Of a stretch of 64,000 nucleotides of DNA, positions 17,750 to 27,335 are shown piece after piece. The position numbers and the translations under genes were made by a program. How positions within the stretch are numbered: position 1 is the stretch's first letter; each line of letters starts with the position of its first letter. The stretch covers positions 744,001 to 808,000 of the forward strand of contig NZ_JABCRE010000003.1 in assembly GCF_012972675.1 (NCBI RefSeq), written 5' to 3'. The stretch comes from Pontixanthobacter rizhaonensis. Lineage in GTDB: Bacteria > Pseudomonadota > Alphaproteobacteria > Sphingomonadales > Sphingomonadaceae. Below the pieces are notes generated by a model. That model had not been told where the DNA came from, did no database searches, and worked only from the letters and a program-made list of their open reading frames with translations.

Positions 17750-19908
17750 TCTGTGTCGGCGTCCTCGCCCAAATAGGTGTCGAGCCAGTCGAACACTGTA
17801 TTGTGCCATTGCAAGGAGTTTTTCGCGCCCAGAACCCAGTGGTTTTCATCCGGGAACACCAACAGCTTTGCCGGAACATTTTGTTCCTGCAGCGCCGTGA
17901 AGCTTTGCAACCCTTGCGAATAGGGGACCCGGTAATCTTTCTCTCCGGTGATCACCAGCATTGGAGTTTGCCAGTTACTGACATGATTAACCGGATTCCA
18001 TTTCTCATAATTCTCAGGGACTTCATTGTACGATCCGCCAAAATCCCAGCGCGGAAACCATAGCTCTTCGGTAGTATAATAGAAGCTGCGCATGTCGAAT
18101 AAACCGTCATGCTGCACAAGACAGTTGAACCGGTCGGGCCATTTTCCGGCAATCCAGTTCATCATATAGCCGCCATAGGATGCGCCCATTGCGCATACTT
18201 TTTCACCATTGATCTGCGGATCTAGATCAAGCGCGGCAGCCAGTCCTTTTTGCAAGTCCTCAAGCGGTTTGCCGCCCCAGTCTTGATTGATCGAATCTGT
18301 GAAGGCTTGCCCGTAACCAGAGCTACCGTGGAAATCGACAGAGATAACCGCATAGCCTTGGCTCGCCACCACGCGGGGGTTCCATCTGCTTGACCATCCA
18401 TCGTTAAAGCTGCCTTGCGGGCCGCCGTGAACATAGAGGATCGCAGGCATCGAAGCGTCGCCATTCTCCAACTTGGTAATCTGGCCCCAGACCGTCTCGT
18501 CATTGGCACCTTTGAAGTTGAAGCGCGTGGTCACGACCGAAGCACGCTCCCCAAGCAGAGATGTAGCGACATCGGTGAGAGGAGTCCCCTGCTGCCATCC
18601 TTTGGATAAATAGAGCTCGGATGGCCCTCCGATCGAATTGCGCGTGAACAGAAGACTGTCATTACCAATCGGCGTAACGCCGCCGATTCGGGCTTCGTTG
18701 CCAGCCATCAGATCGAGCCGTTCGACTGTTCCGGAACGCGGATCAATCTTGAAAGCAGGCGTGTCGAGGACATCTTGTGCGCCGGCGATGATCCAGCGCG
18801 AATCGCGTGTCCATGTCAGTGACCCGAAAGAACGGTCAAAATCACCTGTCAGCGCGCGCGCTGCGCCCGTTTCCACATCACGCAAGTGAATCACCAGGCG
18901 ATCGGATTCGTAACCCGGCCGTTCCATCGCAGCGTAGGCAAGCCATTTTCCATCAGGTGATGGCGACGGCAATGTATCGGTTGCCAGGTTTTCAGCAGTC
19001 AAATTTTGCGGTGCCCCGCCGTCTAGCGTTGACCAATAGATGTCGACATTGGTTGATGTCGGTTCGGCTGCATTGGATTGGCGTGCGGCAAAGTAGATGC
19101 CTGTGCTGTCCGCGGACCACGCGATCTCTTCACCGCCGCCAAATGGCTTGGTCGGCGTATCGCCAACCAGGCCGGTTTCGGCGTTCTGGCCATCAACCGC
19201 AACGCCAGAGCTGGCCTTGCCATTGATTAGATCGAAGGCAAACAATCTGCTGAATGTGCCGGGTGTCTCCCACTGGTCCCAGTGGCGGAAAAAGCCATCC
19301 TCTGCATCATATAACCGTCCCGTACCTGGTCCCGGCAAATGGGCGGTGCCATCATTATCACAGCCGAAGGTTACGCAGTCCCGGCTGATATCCCCAAACA
19401 AGGCGATTTTGGACGTATCAGGCGATAGTTTAAAGCCATGCACATCAGCTTTAACGTTCGTGACCTGCATCGGTCCGGTCACATTGCCGTCTGCTTCCAA
19501 TGCCGCGCGCCAGACTTGTGTCACCGCATCAGCAGAATCATCTGTGTCATTCGATGGACGGTCGGACAGAAAGTACAAAAAGCTGTCAGATCCAAATGTA
19601 AGATCATGGGCCGAGCCACCAAGGTCGATCACCACGGGATCACTACCGGTTCGGTTGAGGTCTTGCAGATAGATCGCGGTGTCGCTGTCCAGGGTCTTTG
19701 GATCCCTAGTGGTGACTGAATAGACCGCGAAACGGCCATCCGGCGTCACTGTCGGGGCGCTCAGACGCGGCATGGTGACTAAGTCGACAGCGCTCATCGG
19801 TGGATGTTCCGCCGTGTGATCGCCGTGATCCGCCAAAGCGGGAGTCGCTGTTACAAGCGCGAGCGTAGATGCAGCGAGGGAGGCTACCAGCCAGGTTTTT
19901 TTGATCAT
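17746..19908 (-). CDS. exported S9-family prolyl oligopeptidase-like peptidase
   Basis: A 720-residue secreted serine peptidase of the dipeptidyl/acylaminoacyl peptidase group. ATG at 19908 begins a clear signal peptide ([20 protein letters not shown], ending TPALA). A beta-propeller of about 380 residues precedes the alpha/beta-hydrolase domain. The nucleophile Ser lies in [11 protein letters not shown], the acid Asp in [15 protein letters not shown] and the His in DENHWVLG. It probably degrades peptides in the periplasm. A 61-base gap separates it from the PopZ-like gene upstream, and it is coupled by ATGA to the ferredoxin-like gene downstream. Confidence 0.93.
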   Translation of the reverse strand: MIKKTWLVASLAASTLALVTATPALADHGDHTAEHPPMSAVDLVTMPRLSAPTVTPDGRFAVYSVTTRDPKTLDSDTAIYLQDLNRTGSDPVVIDLGGSAHDLTFGSDSFLYFLSDRPSNDTDDSADAVTQVWRAALEADGNVTGPMQVTNVKADVHGFKLSPDTSKIALFGDISRDCVTFGCDNDGTAHLPGPGTGRLYDAEDGFFRHWDQWETPGTFSRLFAFDLINGKASSGVAVDGQNAETGLVGDTPTKPFGGGEEIAWSADSTGIYFAARQSNAAEPTSTNVDIYWSTLDGGAPQNLTAENLATDTLPSPSPDGKWLAYAAMERPGYESDRLVIHLRDVETGAARALTGDFDRSFGSLTWTRDSRWIIAGAQDVLDTPAFKIDPRSGTVERLDLMAGNEARIGGVTPIGNDSLLFTRNSIGGPSELYLSKGWQQGTPLTDVATSLLGERASVVTTRFNFKGANDETVWGQITKLENGDASMPAILYVHGGPQGSFNDGWSSRWNPRVVASQGYAVISVDFHGSSGYGQAFTDSINQDWGGKPLEDLQKGLAAALDLDPQINGEKVCAMGASYGGYMMNWIAGKWPDRFNCLVQHDGLFDMRSFYYTTEELWFPRWDFGGSYNEVPENYEKWNPVNHVSNWQTPMLVITGEKDYRVPYSQGLQSFTALQEQNVPAKLLVFPDENHWVLGAKNSLQWHNTVFDWLDTYLGEDADTE

Positions 19909-19969
19909 GTCGGGCAGAACTAAACGCTCACCCAAAAGGCGCAAGTGATATTGGTTTGGGGAGGCGGTC

Positions 19970-20440
19970 TTAGCTGCGCTTACCGGCAATCCGGTTGATT
20001 TCGTTCCGGACCATGGATTCGACCATGCCGGGCAGATTTTGGTCGAGCCATTCCGCCAGCATGGGGCGCAACATCTCCCGCACCATGCCTTCTAGCGAGG
20101 TTTCACCGCTTCGCACGATTTGCGGCGGTGTGCTGGGCTCGGATATCATCGCCAGCGCAGCCAGATTTTCTTGCATGGACGCACGTACAGCGTCCCCAAT
20201 CAGCGGGCTTGAGAAATCTTCTTCTTCGCTGTCTGCATCATCTTCAAAGAAGGCTGCGGACCCTAGGTCGAGAACATCATCAGCCGTGTCATCGGTGGAG
20301 GCTTGCCCTTCATCTGAATCAACGCCCTTAGTCGTCCGTTTCTTGCGTTCAGTTTCAGCACTTGTGCGGTTGTCGCGCGCAATCACTTTCTTGATTGATT
20401 CAAGTATCTCTTCGACCGAAGCTTCACCATCTTGGCGCAT
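19970..20440 (-). CDS. PopZ-like DUF2497 protein (polar organising protein)
   Basis: A 156-residue protein with the two conserved blocks of the DUF2497 family, to which Caulobacter PopZ belongs: an N-terminal EASVEEILESIKKVIARD helix and C-terminal helices LEGMVREMLRPMLAEWLDQ and NLPGMVESMVRNEINRIAG. Between them is a disordered, acidic stretch (DDADSEEEDF), as in PopZ. In Caulobacter, PopZ forms a polar matrix that tethers ParB-parS; here parS is about 19 kb away. The ribosome-binding site GAGGAAG precedes the ATG. Polar anchoring in this organism is an inference from the family. Confidence 0.85.
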   Translation of the reverse strand: MRQDGEASVEEILESIKKVIARDNRTSAETERKKRTTKGVDSDEGQASTDDTADDVLDLGSAAFFEDDADSEEEDFSSPLIGDAVRASMQENLAALAMISEPSTPPQIVRSGETSLEGMVREMLRPMLAEWLDQNLPGMVESMVRNEINRIAGKRS

Positions 20441-20471
20441 GAATTACTTCCTCAACCCTGCAACCTGACCC

Positions 20472-21980
20472 TTATTGACCAGTTCCCGAGCGATCATCAA
20501 TCGGCCCGATGGCAGGAATCTTCGCATCTGGCGCCGAAATGTCAACGGTTCGCGTGGAAATTGCTTCTGGTGTGGGATCGCGGTCCCAGTCCCAGATTTT
20601 GTTCTTTACGCGGTTATAATTGAGTGTGGGATCATACAACAGACCATCCCCCTCAAGGCCAAGGTCCCGGGCTTCCGCTTTCCCCATGGCTGCAAGCAGC
20701 GCGAAACCGGCCACATAGGCGTTGCGCCGCGCTGTCACCAATTGGACGCGCGCCGAAAGCAGTTCTTGCTCTGCATTGAGGATATCCAGAATGGTTCTGT
20801 TGCCAACGGTATTTTCAGCGCGAACACCCTCCAGACCGAGTTCTGCCGCAGCCACCGCACTTTGCGATGATTCGATAATCGCGTTCGCAGCAATCCAGCT
20901 GGAATATGACGCGCGAACCTGAGCGATGACATTGCGTTCAGTCGCGATCACCTGTTCCAACGCGCTTGAGGCTCTGGCCTGGGCTTGTCTTTGTTGCGCC
21001 GCGATCCGCCCGCCTTGGAAAATAGGTATGGTGAGGGAGACACCGGCATTGGCCGTTTTTTCACTCTGCGCAAAATTGCTGGAGGTTGGGCCGCCTAATG
21101 TGCCGTAGAAGTCATTGTAATCTCCGTTGGCGAACAACGAAACGGTCGGCAATCTGCCGGCACCGGCTGTTTTGACGTCAAAGCCGGCGGCTTCGGCATC
21201 TTCCTTGGCAGCAATAAGGTCGGGGTTGAATTCCAGCGCTGTATAGACCGCTTCTTGCGGATTATCCGGCAGTCCCGGCAGCGGGGGCGGGGGCTCCAAC
21301 GCATCAGGAGCAGATCCTACCAGTTGGATGTACACTTCCCGCGCATTGATCAGATTCGCTTCAGCAGACCGTAGATCGCTCAGCGCCACGGCCAATCTGG
21401 ATTGTGACTGCGCGATATCCGTCCGAGTGAGATCACCAATTTCAAACCTATCGCTCGTGGCTTCCAGATTGATAGTCAGGACTTCTACCTGATTTCGCGA
21501 CAGGCCAACAATCGCCTCGTTACGAACGACATCCATATAAGCGGCAACGACCAGACTAAAGATGGACGATTCTGTCGCTCTCAATCTGGCTTGTCCGGCT
21601 GCGACGCGTTCTTTTGCCGCCTTTATGCCATTTTTGACGGCACCGCCGGTATAGACTGGAACACCCAAATCAATACCGGCCTGCAACGTTCGTGTAGGCG
21701 CGGTAAAACTGTTGGCGGAGCGGCGGAGGAATTCGATATGCTGAGCCGATGCACTTACCGTGGGTAAGCCGCCAGACTTCGCAATCGTCACCCCTTCATC
21801 CGTCGCGCGTTGGTTGGCCCGCGCAGCTTGTAATGTAGGGTTGGTTTTATAGGCGCCAACTAAGGCGTCCCGCAACGAATCTGCAGATGCAGGAGAAGCA
21901 ATGGCAGCAGCACTCGCCATCAGCGCCAGCGTGATCGCCTTTGCTGATGTTCTTAGTCGCGGTGCCGTGCTGCCATTCAT
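20472..21980 (-). CDS. tolC: TolC family outer membrane efflux protein
   Basis: A 502-residue outer membrane channel for type I secretion and drug efflux. A signal peptide (hydrophobic stretch to SPASA, about residue 33) precedes two OEP repeats with the usual start SLRDALVGAYKTNPTLQAARA and the internal structural repeat near AVYTALEFNPDLIAAKEDAE. Long helical stretches fit the trimeric alpha-barrel. The gene starts two bases after the upstream PIMT-like gene stops, so the two are cotranscribed. The C-terminal 60 residues are variable and probably disordered. Confidence 0.92.
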   Translation of the reverse strand: MNGSTAPRLRTSAKAITLALMASAAAIASPASADSLRDALVGAYKTNPTLQAARANQRATDEGVTIAKSGGLPTVSASAQHIEFLRRSANSFTAPTRTLQAGIDLGVPVYTGGAVKNGIKAAKERVAAGQARLRATESSIFSLVVAAYMDVVRNEAIVGLSRNQVEVLTINLEATSDRFEIGDLTRTDIAQSQSRLAVALSDLRSAEANLINAREVYIQLVGSAPDALEPPPPLPGLPDNPQEAVYTALEFNPDLIAAKEDAEAAGFDVKTAGAGRLPTVSLFANGDYNDFYGTLGGPTSSNFAQSEKTANAGVSLTIPIFQGGRIAAQQRQAQARASSALEQVIATERNVIAQVRASYSSWIAANAIIESSQSAVAAAELGLEGVRAENTVGNRTILDILNAEQELLSARVQLVTARRNAYVAGFALLAAMGKAEARDLGLEGDGLLYDPTLNYNRVKNKIWDWDRDPTPEAISTRTVDISAPDAKIPAIGPIDDRSGTGQ

Positions 21981-21982
21981 GC

Positions 21983-22606
21983 TTAGAAGCTCCAGCTTTT
22001 CTCGGTATCGAATTCAGAAAGACGCGGAATACCGATCTCAGCCAGCGGCAGCAGTGCCACGTCATCACCCGCTTTGCGCCCGGTAGCGAGGCGGGTTACA
22101 CCTTGCTTGCTGACACCAGTCACAATTCGCCCATCAGCAGCCATTCGTTTGGCAAGTGGCTGGCCGATGCTTTCTACGGCACCGTCGATAAGAACCAGCG
22201 AATAGGTTGTGCGTTTAGGGCTGCTGGTGACCGCCTCCTCAGGTGAGATAACATCAACCTGGCCGACCAAGGGGCCAACCAATGCTGGCAAATATCCACT
22301 ACCTGCGTCCACGACCAAAACAGTGTCACTGGCCTTTGGTTGTGCTTCTTCTAGGAGCATTCCATAAAATAACGGTGCCGCGATTTTCCGGCCATTTTCC
22401 AATGTGATTGCGCGATCAATATAAGCGGTACCCTGAGCATGGCCGGGGACATGATTTTCGCGCGGGACCAATAACATACGCTCCAAAACGAACTCGGCAT
22501 TGACGCCGCTGGTCCGTAATTGACTGTCGACCATCGCGCGGCGGGAGGCTGCGGAACTGGCGGCCAGGGCGTCTGTTGGGGCGGTTTTGGTTGCAGTTAC
22601 AGTCAT
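21983..22606 (-). CDS. protein-L-isoaspartate methyltransferase-like protein, shortened
   Basis: A 207-residue PIMT/Pcm-like protein. The N-terminal half follows the family: RRAMVDSQLRTSGVNAEFVL, VPRENHVPG, and AAPLFYGMLLEEAQPKASDT. SAM motif I, normally like EIGTGSGY, reads VVDAGSGYLPAL. The roughly 40 residues that usually separate it from the VTAA-like strand (here YSLVLIDGAVE) are mostly missing, so the cofactor pocket looks incomplete. It may be inactive or have another role. It lies directly upstream of tolC with a two-base gap. I therefore do not give it a pcm symbol. Confidence 0.8.
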   Translation of the reverse strand: MTVTATKTAPTDALAASSAASRRAMVDSQLRTSGVNAEFVLERMLLVPRENHVPGHAQGTAYIDRAITLENGRKIAAPLFYGMLLEEAQPKASDTVLVVDAGSGYLPALVGPLVGQVDVISPEEAVTSSPKRTTYSLVLIDGAVESIGQPLAKRMAADGRIVTGVSKQGVTRLATGRKAGDDVALLPLAEIGIPRLSEFDTEKSWSF

Positions 22607-22789
22607 GATTGCTCTTCAAATTTGATCGATAGCTGTATTACATCAATAATACAGTTGGTCAATCCAGTTGGCGATACCGGGGCTTTAGGCCCAACAGCGG
22701 CGGCGGCCAAGTGCTTTGACGCTGGCCCCCACCTCCGCCTATGGGGCAGGAAAGACGAGATGCAATCGACCGGTAGGAGTATGGATTCG

Positions 22790-24310
22790 ATGAGTGACAT
22801 GGTGATAATTACAGAAGATGATCTGATCGAAAGCGTGGCTGACGCGCTGCAATACATCTCCTATTATCATCCAATGGACTATATTCGTGCCTTGGGTGAC
22901 GCATATGAAGCCGAACAGGGTCCTGCTGCTAAAGATGCAATTGCACAAATTCTTACGAATAGCCGGATGTGCGCCGAGGGGCACCGGCCGCTGTGTCAGG
23001 ATACTGGCATTGTCAACGTGTTCGTCAAATGGGGCCAAAATTGCCGCCTTGATTCGAAGCTCAGCCTGCAAGAAGTCGTCGATGAAGGTGTGCGCAGGGC
23101 TTACACGCATCCTGAAAACAAGCTCCGTGCTTCGATCTTGGCCGATCCTGCATTCACTCGCCGCAATACGCGCGACAATACACCTTCGGTCTTGTCGGTC
23201 GAAATGGTGCCAGGTGATACCGTGTCGATCGACGTAGCCGCCAAGGGCGGTGGCAGCGAAAACAAATCAAAATTCAAAATGATGAATCCGTCAGATAATA
23301 TCGTTGACTGGGTTCTCGATCAAATCCCGAGCATGGGCGCCGGCTGGTGTCCGCCTGGAATGCTGGGGATCGGTATTGGCGGTACGGCCGAGCATTGCGT
23401 TAAGCTTGCCAAACAGAGCTTGATGGACCCGATTGATATGGGCCAGCTCAAAAAACGCGGTGCGCAAAACGATATTGAACAACTGCGGATCGATATTTTT
23501 GACGCCGTCAATGCCCAGGGTGTCGGCGCTCAAGGGCTGGGCGGCCTGTCGACTGTTCTTGATGTGAAGATTTATGACGCACCGTGTCATGCGGCAGGCA
23601 AGCCAGTGGCGATGATCCCGAATTGCGCTGCGACCCGGCACGCCCATTTCACACTAGACGGATCTGGGCCGACCTATCTGGAGCAGCCGAAATTGGATGA
23701 ATGGCCGGATGTGAACTGGCAGCCGGATAGCAGCGCAAAACGCGTCAATCTTGATACGTTGACACAAGCAGAGGTGGAAAGCTGGGAACACGGCGATCGT
23801 CTATTGCTGTCTGGCAAGATGCTGACAGGCCGCGACGCAGCGCATAAGCGTATCCAGGATATGTTGGCGAAAGGCGAAGAACTGCCCGTCAATTTCAAAG
23901 GTCGCGCCATCTATTACGTCGGTCCGGTCGATCCTGTAATGGGCGAAGCTGTCGGCCCTGCGGGTCCCACAACTGCTACGCGGATGGATAAATTCACCGA
24001 AATGATGCTTGATCAGGGCCTTTTGGCCATGATTGGCAAGGCGGAGAGAGGCGCTGATGCGGTTGATGTGATCAGCCGGTTCAAAGTGTCTTACCTCATG
24101 GCCACCGGCGGGGCAGCCTATTTGGTCAGCCGCGCTATTAAAGAGGCCAAAGTGGTGGGTTTTGAAGATCTTGGCATGGAAGCCATCTACGAGTTCACTG
24201 TCGAAAATATGCCGGTGACTGTGGCGGTCGATAGCGCTGGCAATAACGTCCACACTTTGGCCCCGGCGCGGTGGAAAGAGAAAATCGCCAAAGAAGGCTT
24301 GCTCGCCTGA
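22790..24310 (+). CDS. fumA: class I fumarate hydratase (iron-sulfur)
   Basis: Interconverts fumarate and malate in the TCA cycle using an oxygen-sensitive 4Fe-4S cluster. The 506-residue length is typical. Key motifs are HRPLCQDTGIVNVFVKWG with the first cluster Cys, GAGWCPPGMLGIGIGG, PNCAATRHAHF, and the C-terminal domain from YYVGPVDPVMGEAVGPAGPT. The ATG at 22790 has AGGAG about ten bases upstream; 22781 is an alternative, and the longer frame to 22520 overlaps the PIMT promoter region and is unlikely. The fum symbol letter is uncertain. Confidence 0.94.
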   Translation: MSDMVIITEDDLIESVADALQYISYYHPMDYIRALGDAYEAEQGPAAKDAIAQILTNSRMCAEGHRPLCQDTGIVNVFVKWGQNCRLDSKLSLQEVVDEGVRRAYTHPENKLRASILADPAFTRRNTRDNTPSVLSVEMVPGDTVSIDVAAKGGGSENKSKFKMMNPSDNIVDWVLDQIPSMGAGWCPPGMLGIGIGGTAEHCVKLAKQSLMDPIDMGQLKKRGAQNDIEQLRIDIFDAVNAQGVGAQGLGGLSTVLDVKIYDAPCHAAGKPVAMIPNCAATRHAHFTLDGSGPTYLEQPKLDEWPDVNWQPDSSAKRVNLDTLTQAEVESWEHGDRLLLSGKMLTGRDAAHKRIQDMLAKGEELPVNFKGRAIYYVGPVDPVMGEAVGPAGPTTATRMDKFTEMMLDQGLLAMIGKAERGADAVDVISRFKVSYLMATGGAAYLVSRAIKEAKVVGFEDLGMEAIYEFTVENMPVTVAVDSAGNNVHTLAPARWKEKIAKEGLLA

Positions 24311-24422
24311 TCCAGGCTAAACGTGATCCAGACTGGGGCGTGTCAGCTCGACGAAGGACCGAAACTTTTCGACCGCTGTTCTGGTCTGACAGGGCCAAAG
24401 TGCATTAAAGAGAGCATAGATT

Positions 24423-25652
24423 ATGGCTCTGGATTTCTCCTCAAGCGCCCCTGCCCGGGTGCCATTCCGCACCGTGTTGATCTCGATGTTGGGGATATGG
24501 CTATGCTATTTCCTGCTTACTACGTTGCGCGGCTCAATTGTGGGTCTCGATGCGGAGTTTGAGCTTCTATGGCGCCGGGGAATTGTCACACTTGCAGGGG
24601 TAAGTGTGACATTTGTTTTGTGGTTGCTGCTGCGGCTGCTCGATCGGCGGACGCTGTGGGTGAAAGCCTCCGCCGCCATTGTTTTGGCACTGCCTGCAGC
24701 GATCATTGTGGCGCAGGCCAACCAATTGATTTTTGCGTCTGTGCAACCGCAGGTCACTCAAAAAATCGCAAAAGAGCGCGGCGTTGGTTTGCGGCAAGAT
24801 GAATCTGGCAATATCTTTATCGAAGTTCCCTCAAATGGGGAAAATTCGGGGCAAGGCGGCGCTGAAGAGGCGCCTCAGGAATTTATGATTCAACAAGCTT
24901 CCGGCTGGGAGCGATGGCGGTCAATTGTCGACATCGCAATCGGTCGCTATTTCTTGCTGTTAGCGTGGTGCTCTTTGTATTTCGCGTTATTGGCAGGCGC
25001 GCAGGCACAAGTCGCGGAGCGCCGCGAAAGCCGTTTCCGCAGGCAGGCCAAAGAAGCGGAATTGCGGTCGTTACGCTATCAAGTGAATCCGCACTTTCTG
25101 TTCAATTCGCTCAATTCACTGAGCGCTTTGGTGATGACCGGCAAAACTGACCGGGCAGAGAATATGATTCAAACCCTGTCGAACTTCTATCGCCATTCAC
25201 TGGCTGATGAACCGACATCTGATGTCATCCTCGCTGACGAATTTGCCCTGCAGCAACATTACCTAGAGATCGAGGCTATTCGTTTTCCGGACCGCCTGAG
25301 ATCAACGGTCCGTCTTCCAGCCGAGCTGGAAGATGCCAACATCCCGGGAATGATCTTGCAACCATTGATTGAAAACTCGGTGAAATATGCGGTTGCGCCG
25401 CTAAACCGGCCGGTTACGATCACCGTGGCTGCCCGGGAGGATTTTGGCAGATTGGCCATTACTGTCAGCGACGATGGGCCAGGAGCGCAGGAAAGTGCTG
25501 CGAAGCACGGCTTCGGTATTGGTTTGGCCAATGTAAGAGATCGGCTGGAGGCTAGGTTTGGCAAAGAAGCCAGTATCGCCGCAGGCCCGATTGAAGGCGG
25601 ATATTCGACGGAGATCCGCGTTCCACTCAAGAAACGGGATGGTGTGGCATGA
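24423..25652 (+). CDS. LytS/YehU-type sensor histidine kinase
   Basis: A 409-residue membrane kinase. Four hydrophobic segments occupy about residues 17-100 and 168-190. They are followed by the His_kinase domain AELRSLRYQVNPHFLFNSLN with the phosphorylated His and an ATP-binding domain (IPGMILQPLIENSVKYAV, then DDGPGAQ and GFGIGLANVRDRLEARFG). A soluble loop between the third and fourth helices may sense a ligand outside the cell. The gene overlaps the LytTR regulator by ATGA, so they form a two-component pair. Confidence 0.93.
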   Translation: MALDFSSSAPARVPFRTVLISMLGIWLCYFLLTTLRGSIVGLDAEFELLWRRGIVTLAGVSVTFVLWLLLRLLDRRTLWVKASAAIVLALPAAIIVAQANQLIFASVQPQVTQKIAKERGVGLRQDESGNIFIEVPSNGENSGQGGAEEAPQEFMIQQASGWERWRSIVDIAIGRYFLLLAWCSLYFALLAGAQAQVAERRESRFRRQAKEAELRSLRYQVNPHFLFNSLNSLSALVMTGKTDRAENMIQTLSNFYRHSLADEPTSDVILADEFALQQHYLEIEAIRFPDRLRSTVRLPAELEDANIPGMILQPLIENSVKYAVAPLNRPVTITVAAREDFGRLAITVSDDGPGAQESAAKHGFGIGLANVRDRLEARFGKEASIAAGPIEGGYSTEIRVPLKKRDGVA

Positions 25653-26386
25653 CAGAGGCAGTGGCAGACACTCTGCGCACGTTGATCGTTGATGATGAGC
25701 CATTGGCTGTCGAGCGGATGCAAGTCATCTGTTCCAAGATCGCCGCATTGTCAGTCATCGGAACCGCAAATGACGGGGCCGCCGCGCTCCGGTTGATAGA
25801 AGCCCTTTCGCCTGATCTAATCCTATTGGATATGACTATGCCGGAAGTAGATGGCTTGTCGGTTGCACGCAAAGTGGCCAAACTCTCCAAACCCCCGGCA
25901 ATTGTTTTTGTCACGGCCCATGATCATTTCGCAGTTGAAGCGTTTGATCTTGATGCCGTTGACTATGTCCTCAAACCGGTAGCGACCGAACGGCTGGAAC
26001 GTGCCATCGAACGCGCATTGGCCCGCCGGGGTGTCCAAGAGGCCAAGGACAGCGAATGGCTAAGCGAGCTGTGGGTACCGCATCGCAGTGAATTGCTGCG
26101 AATAGAAGTGTCTCAAGTCAGCCAGATCGATGCAGAAAGAGACTACGTCCGCCTGCATGTCGGCGACCGTACCTATCTGTTGCTACAGACGATTGCCGGC
26201 CTGGAAAAACGATTGGATCCCGGCGAGTTTATCCGCATTCACCGCTCCACCATATTGCGGCGCGACAGTATTCGCGGATTGCGTCATGACGGGTTGGGTG
26301 TGTGGTCGGTAGAGCTTGGCGATGGAGAAGCATTACGCATCGGACGCACCTATCTGCCCAAAGTTAAAGCGATGGCCGGCCGCTAG
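25649..26386 (+). CDS. LytTR-family response regulator
   Basis: A 245-residue regulator with a receiver domain (LIVDDEPLAVERM; phospho-acceptor Asp61 in LILLDMTMPEVDG; conserved Lys in VDYVLKPV) and a C-terminal LytTR DNA-binding domain (IDAERDYVRLHVGDRTYLL, RIHRSTILRRDSIRGL). Such regulators bind paired direct repeats upstream of targets; none is evident nearby. The start overlaps the histidine kinase by ATGA. A second, related pair sits at 59.3-61.4 kb. Confidence 0.93.
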   Translation: MTEAVADTLRTLIVDDEPLAVERMQVICSKIAALSVIGTANDGAAALRLIEALSPDLILLDMTMPEVDGLSVARKVAKLSKPPAIVFVTAHDHFAVEAFDLDAVDYVLKPVATERLERAIERALARRGVQEAKDSEWLSELWVPHRSELLRIEVSQVSQIDAERDYVRLHVGDRTYLLLQTIAGLEKRLDPGEFIRIHRSTILRRDSIRGLRHDGLGVWSVELGDGEALRIGRTYLPKVKAMAGR

Positions 26387-26422
26387 CCTCCAAACACTGG
26401 GGCGATACCCCTTTGTAAAAAA

Positions 26423-26457
26423 TAGCCCGAACCGGGGGACTGAACCAGTTCGGGCTA
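26423..26457 (-). terminator. Rho-independent terminator for the leftward UrcA gene
   Basis: A perfect 10-bp inverted repeat (TAGCCCGAAC and GTTCGGGCTA) encloses a 15-base loop. Six A residues lie just to its left, which read as a T run on the minus strand, so it best terminates the leftward UrcA transcript. It may also act weakly on the rightward LytTR transcript. Confidence 0.8.
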
Positions 26458-26535
26458 TAACCCCGCACAGATTAAGCCTGCGCAGGAGGGGTATGACGAT
26501 CGGTGATGCTCAACCGCCAATTTGATAGGGCGATG

Positions 26536-26829
26536 CTATCCGCCCAGGCGTTCTTCATTGACCACTACAGTCATTTGACTTGCCGCCTGCTTTTTGGCCG
26601 CGATGTAGCACTTCTGGGCATCGCTTGAGCGGATACGAGTGCCTAGCGTCTTGGTGTTCAAACCACACACCTCGCGAGCAGCATGATCAAGCCGCTTCTG
26701 AAGTGCCGCTTGACCCTGTGGACTAGCTAAATTGAGATCTCGATAGTCGACAGATTTGGTTTCAGCATATGCCGGTGTGGTCGCTGCCAGCGCAGCCATG
26801 GTTGCCAAACTGATCAGAGTCTTTTTCAT
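26536..26829 (-). CDS. UrcA family protein, exported
   Basis: A 97-residue exported protein. ATG at 26829 follows GGAGG at good distance and starts a signal peptide (MKKTLISLATMAALAATTPA, cut near AYA). The mature part fits the UrcA pattern VDYRDLNLASPQGQAALQKR, then AAREVCG and a second Cys in SDAQKCYIAAKKQA. The two cysteines probably form a disulfide. UrcA proteins are common in sphingomonads and Caulobacterales; their function is unknown. A terminator lies downstream at 26423-26457. Confidence 0.85.
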   Translation of the reverse strand: MKKTLISLATMAALAATTPAYAETKSVDYRDLNLASPQGQAALQKRLDHAAREVCGLNTKTLGTRIRSSDAQKCYIAAKKQAASQMTVVVNEERLGG

Positions 26830-27037
26830 AGTATACCTCCATTCGCGGGCCTTTCCGGTGAAGGGGATGAAAGGCTCATCGCGTAGTATTGAAATAGGGG
26901 AGGTGGGCGGCCGAAGCACCAACGGTTCGACTATCGAGCCAATGCCATCGACCGTTTGGCTTCTTTCAAGACAGACGCTGTACTTTGCCGGATAAACAAC
27001 ACTTGCGACCCGACGAAGGTTTCCGCACAACTGCCAT

Positions 27038-27307
27038 ATGTTAGCGATTGCAGTGATTTTTGTATTGGGAGTCGGGAATTTTGCGCTTCATAAAGCTGTT
27101 ATGGAGAGCAATCATCCGATGACCCGTCAAATAGCCTGGCTCTCCAACCCTACTGGCCGGAAAATTGCCTTCGCGTTGGAATTCGGTGTGTTACTGGCCG
27201 CGTTGCTGTTGGCGGCGAATGGTTGGCCCAATCTGGTATGGGGTTATCTGGTTTATAGCGGGCTTAATGGTGTATCCGGATGGCTGATATTGGGAGGGCG
27301 AGTGTGA
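27038..27307 (+). CDS. small membrane protein, unknown
   Basis: An 89-residue protein with hydrophobic segments at its N-terminus (about 2-18), middle (about 43-60) and C-terminus (about 66-86). No conserved catalytic pattern is visible. The ATG at 27038 lacks a clear ribosome-binding site, so an internal Met could be the true start. It is followed after 28 bases by a phosphoesterase gene on the same strand and may be cotranscribed with it. Confidence 0.6.
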   Translation: MLAIAVIFVLGVGNFALHKAVMESNHPMTRQIAWLSNPTGRKIAFALEFGVLLAALLLAANGWPNLVWGYLVYSGLNGVSGWLILGGRV

Positions 27308-27335
27308 AGATCGGCGATAGGAACAGACTTTTCTG

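Noticed and set aside
22520-22789. Long N-terminal extension of fumarase
   Set aside because: It overlaps the divergent PIMT-like gene and its promoter region, and the text is not fumarase-like; ATG at 22790 fits the family.
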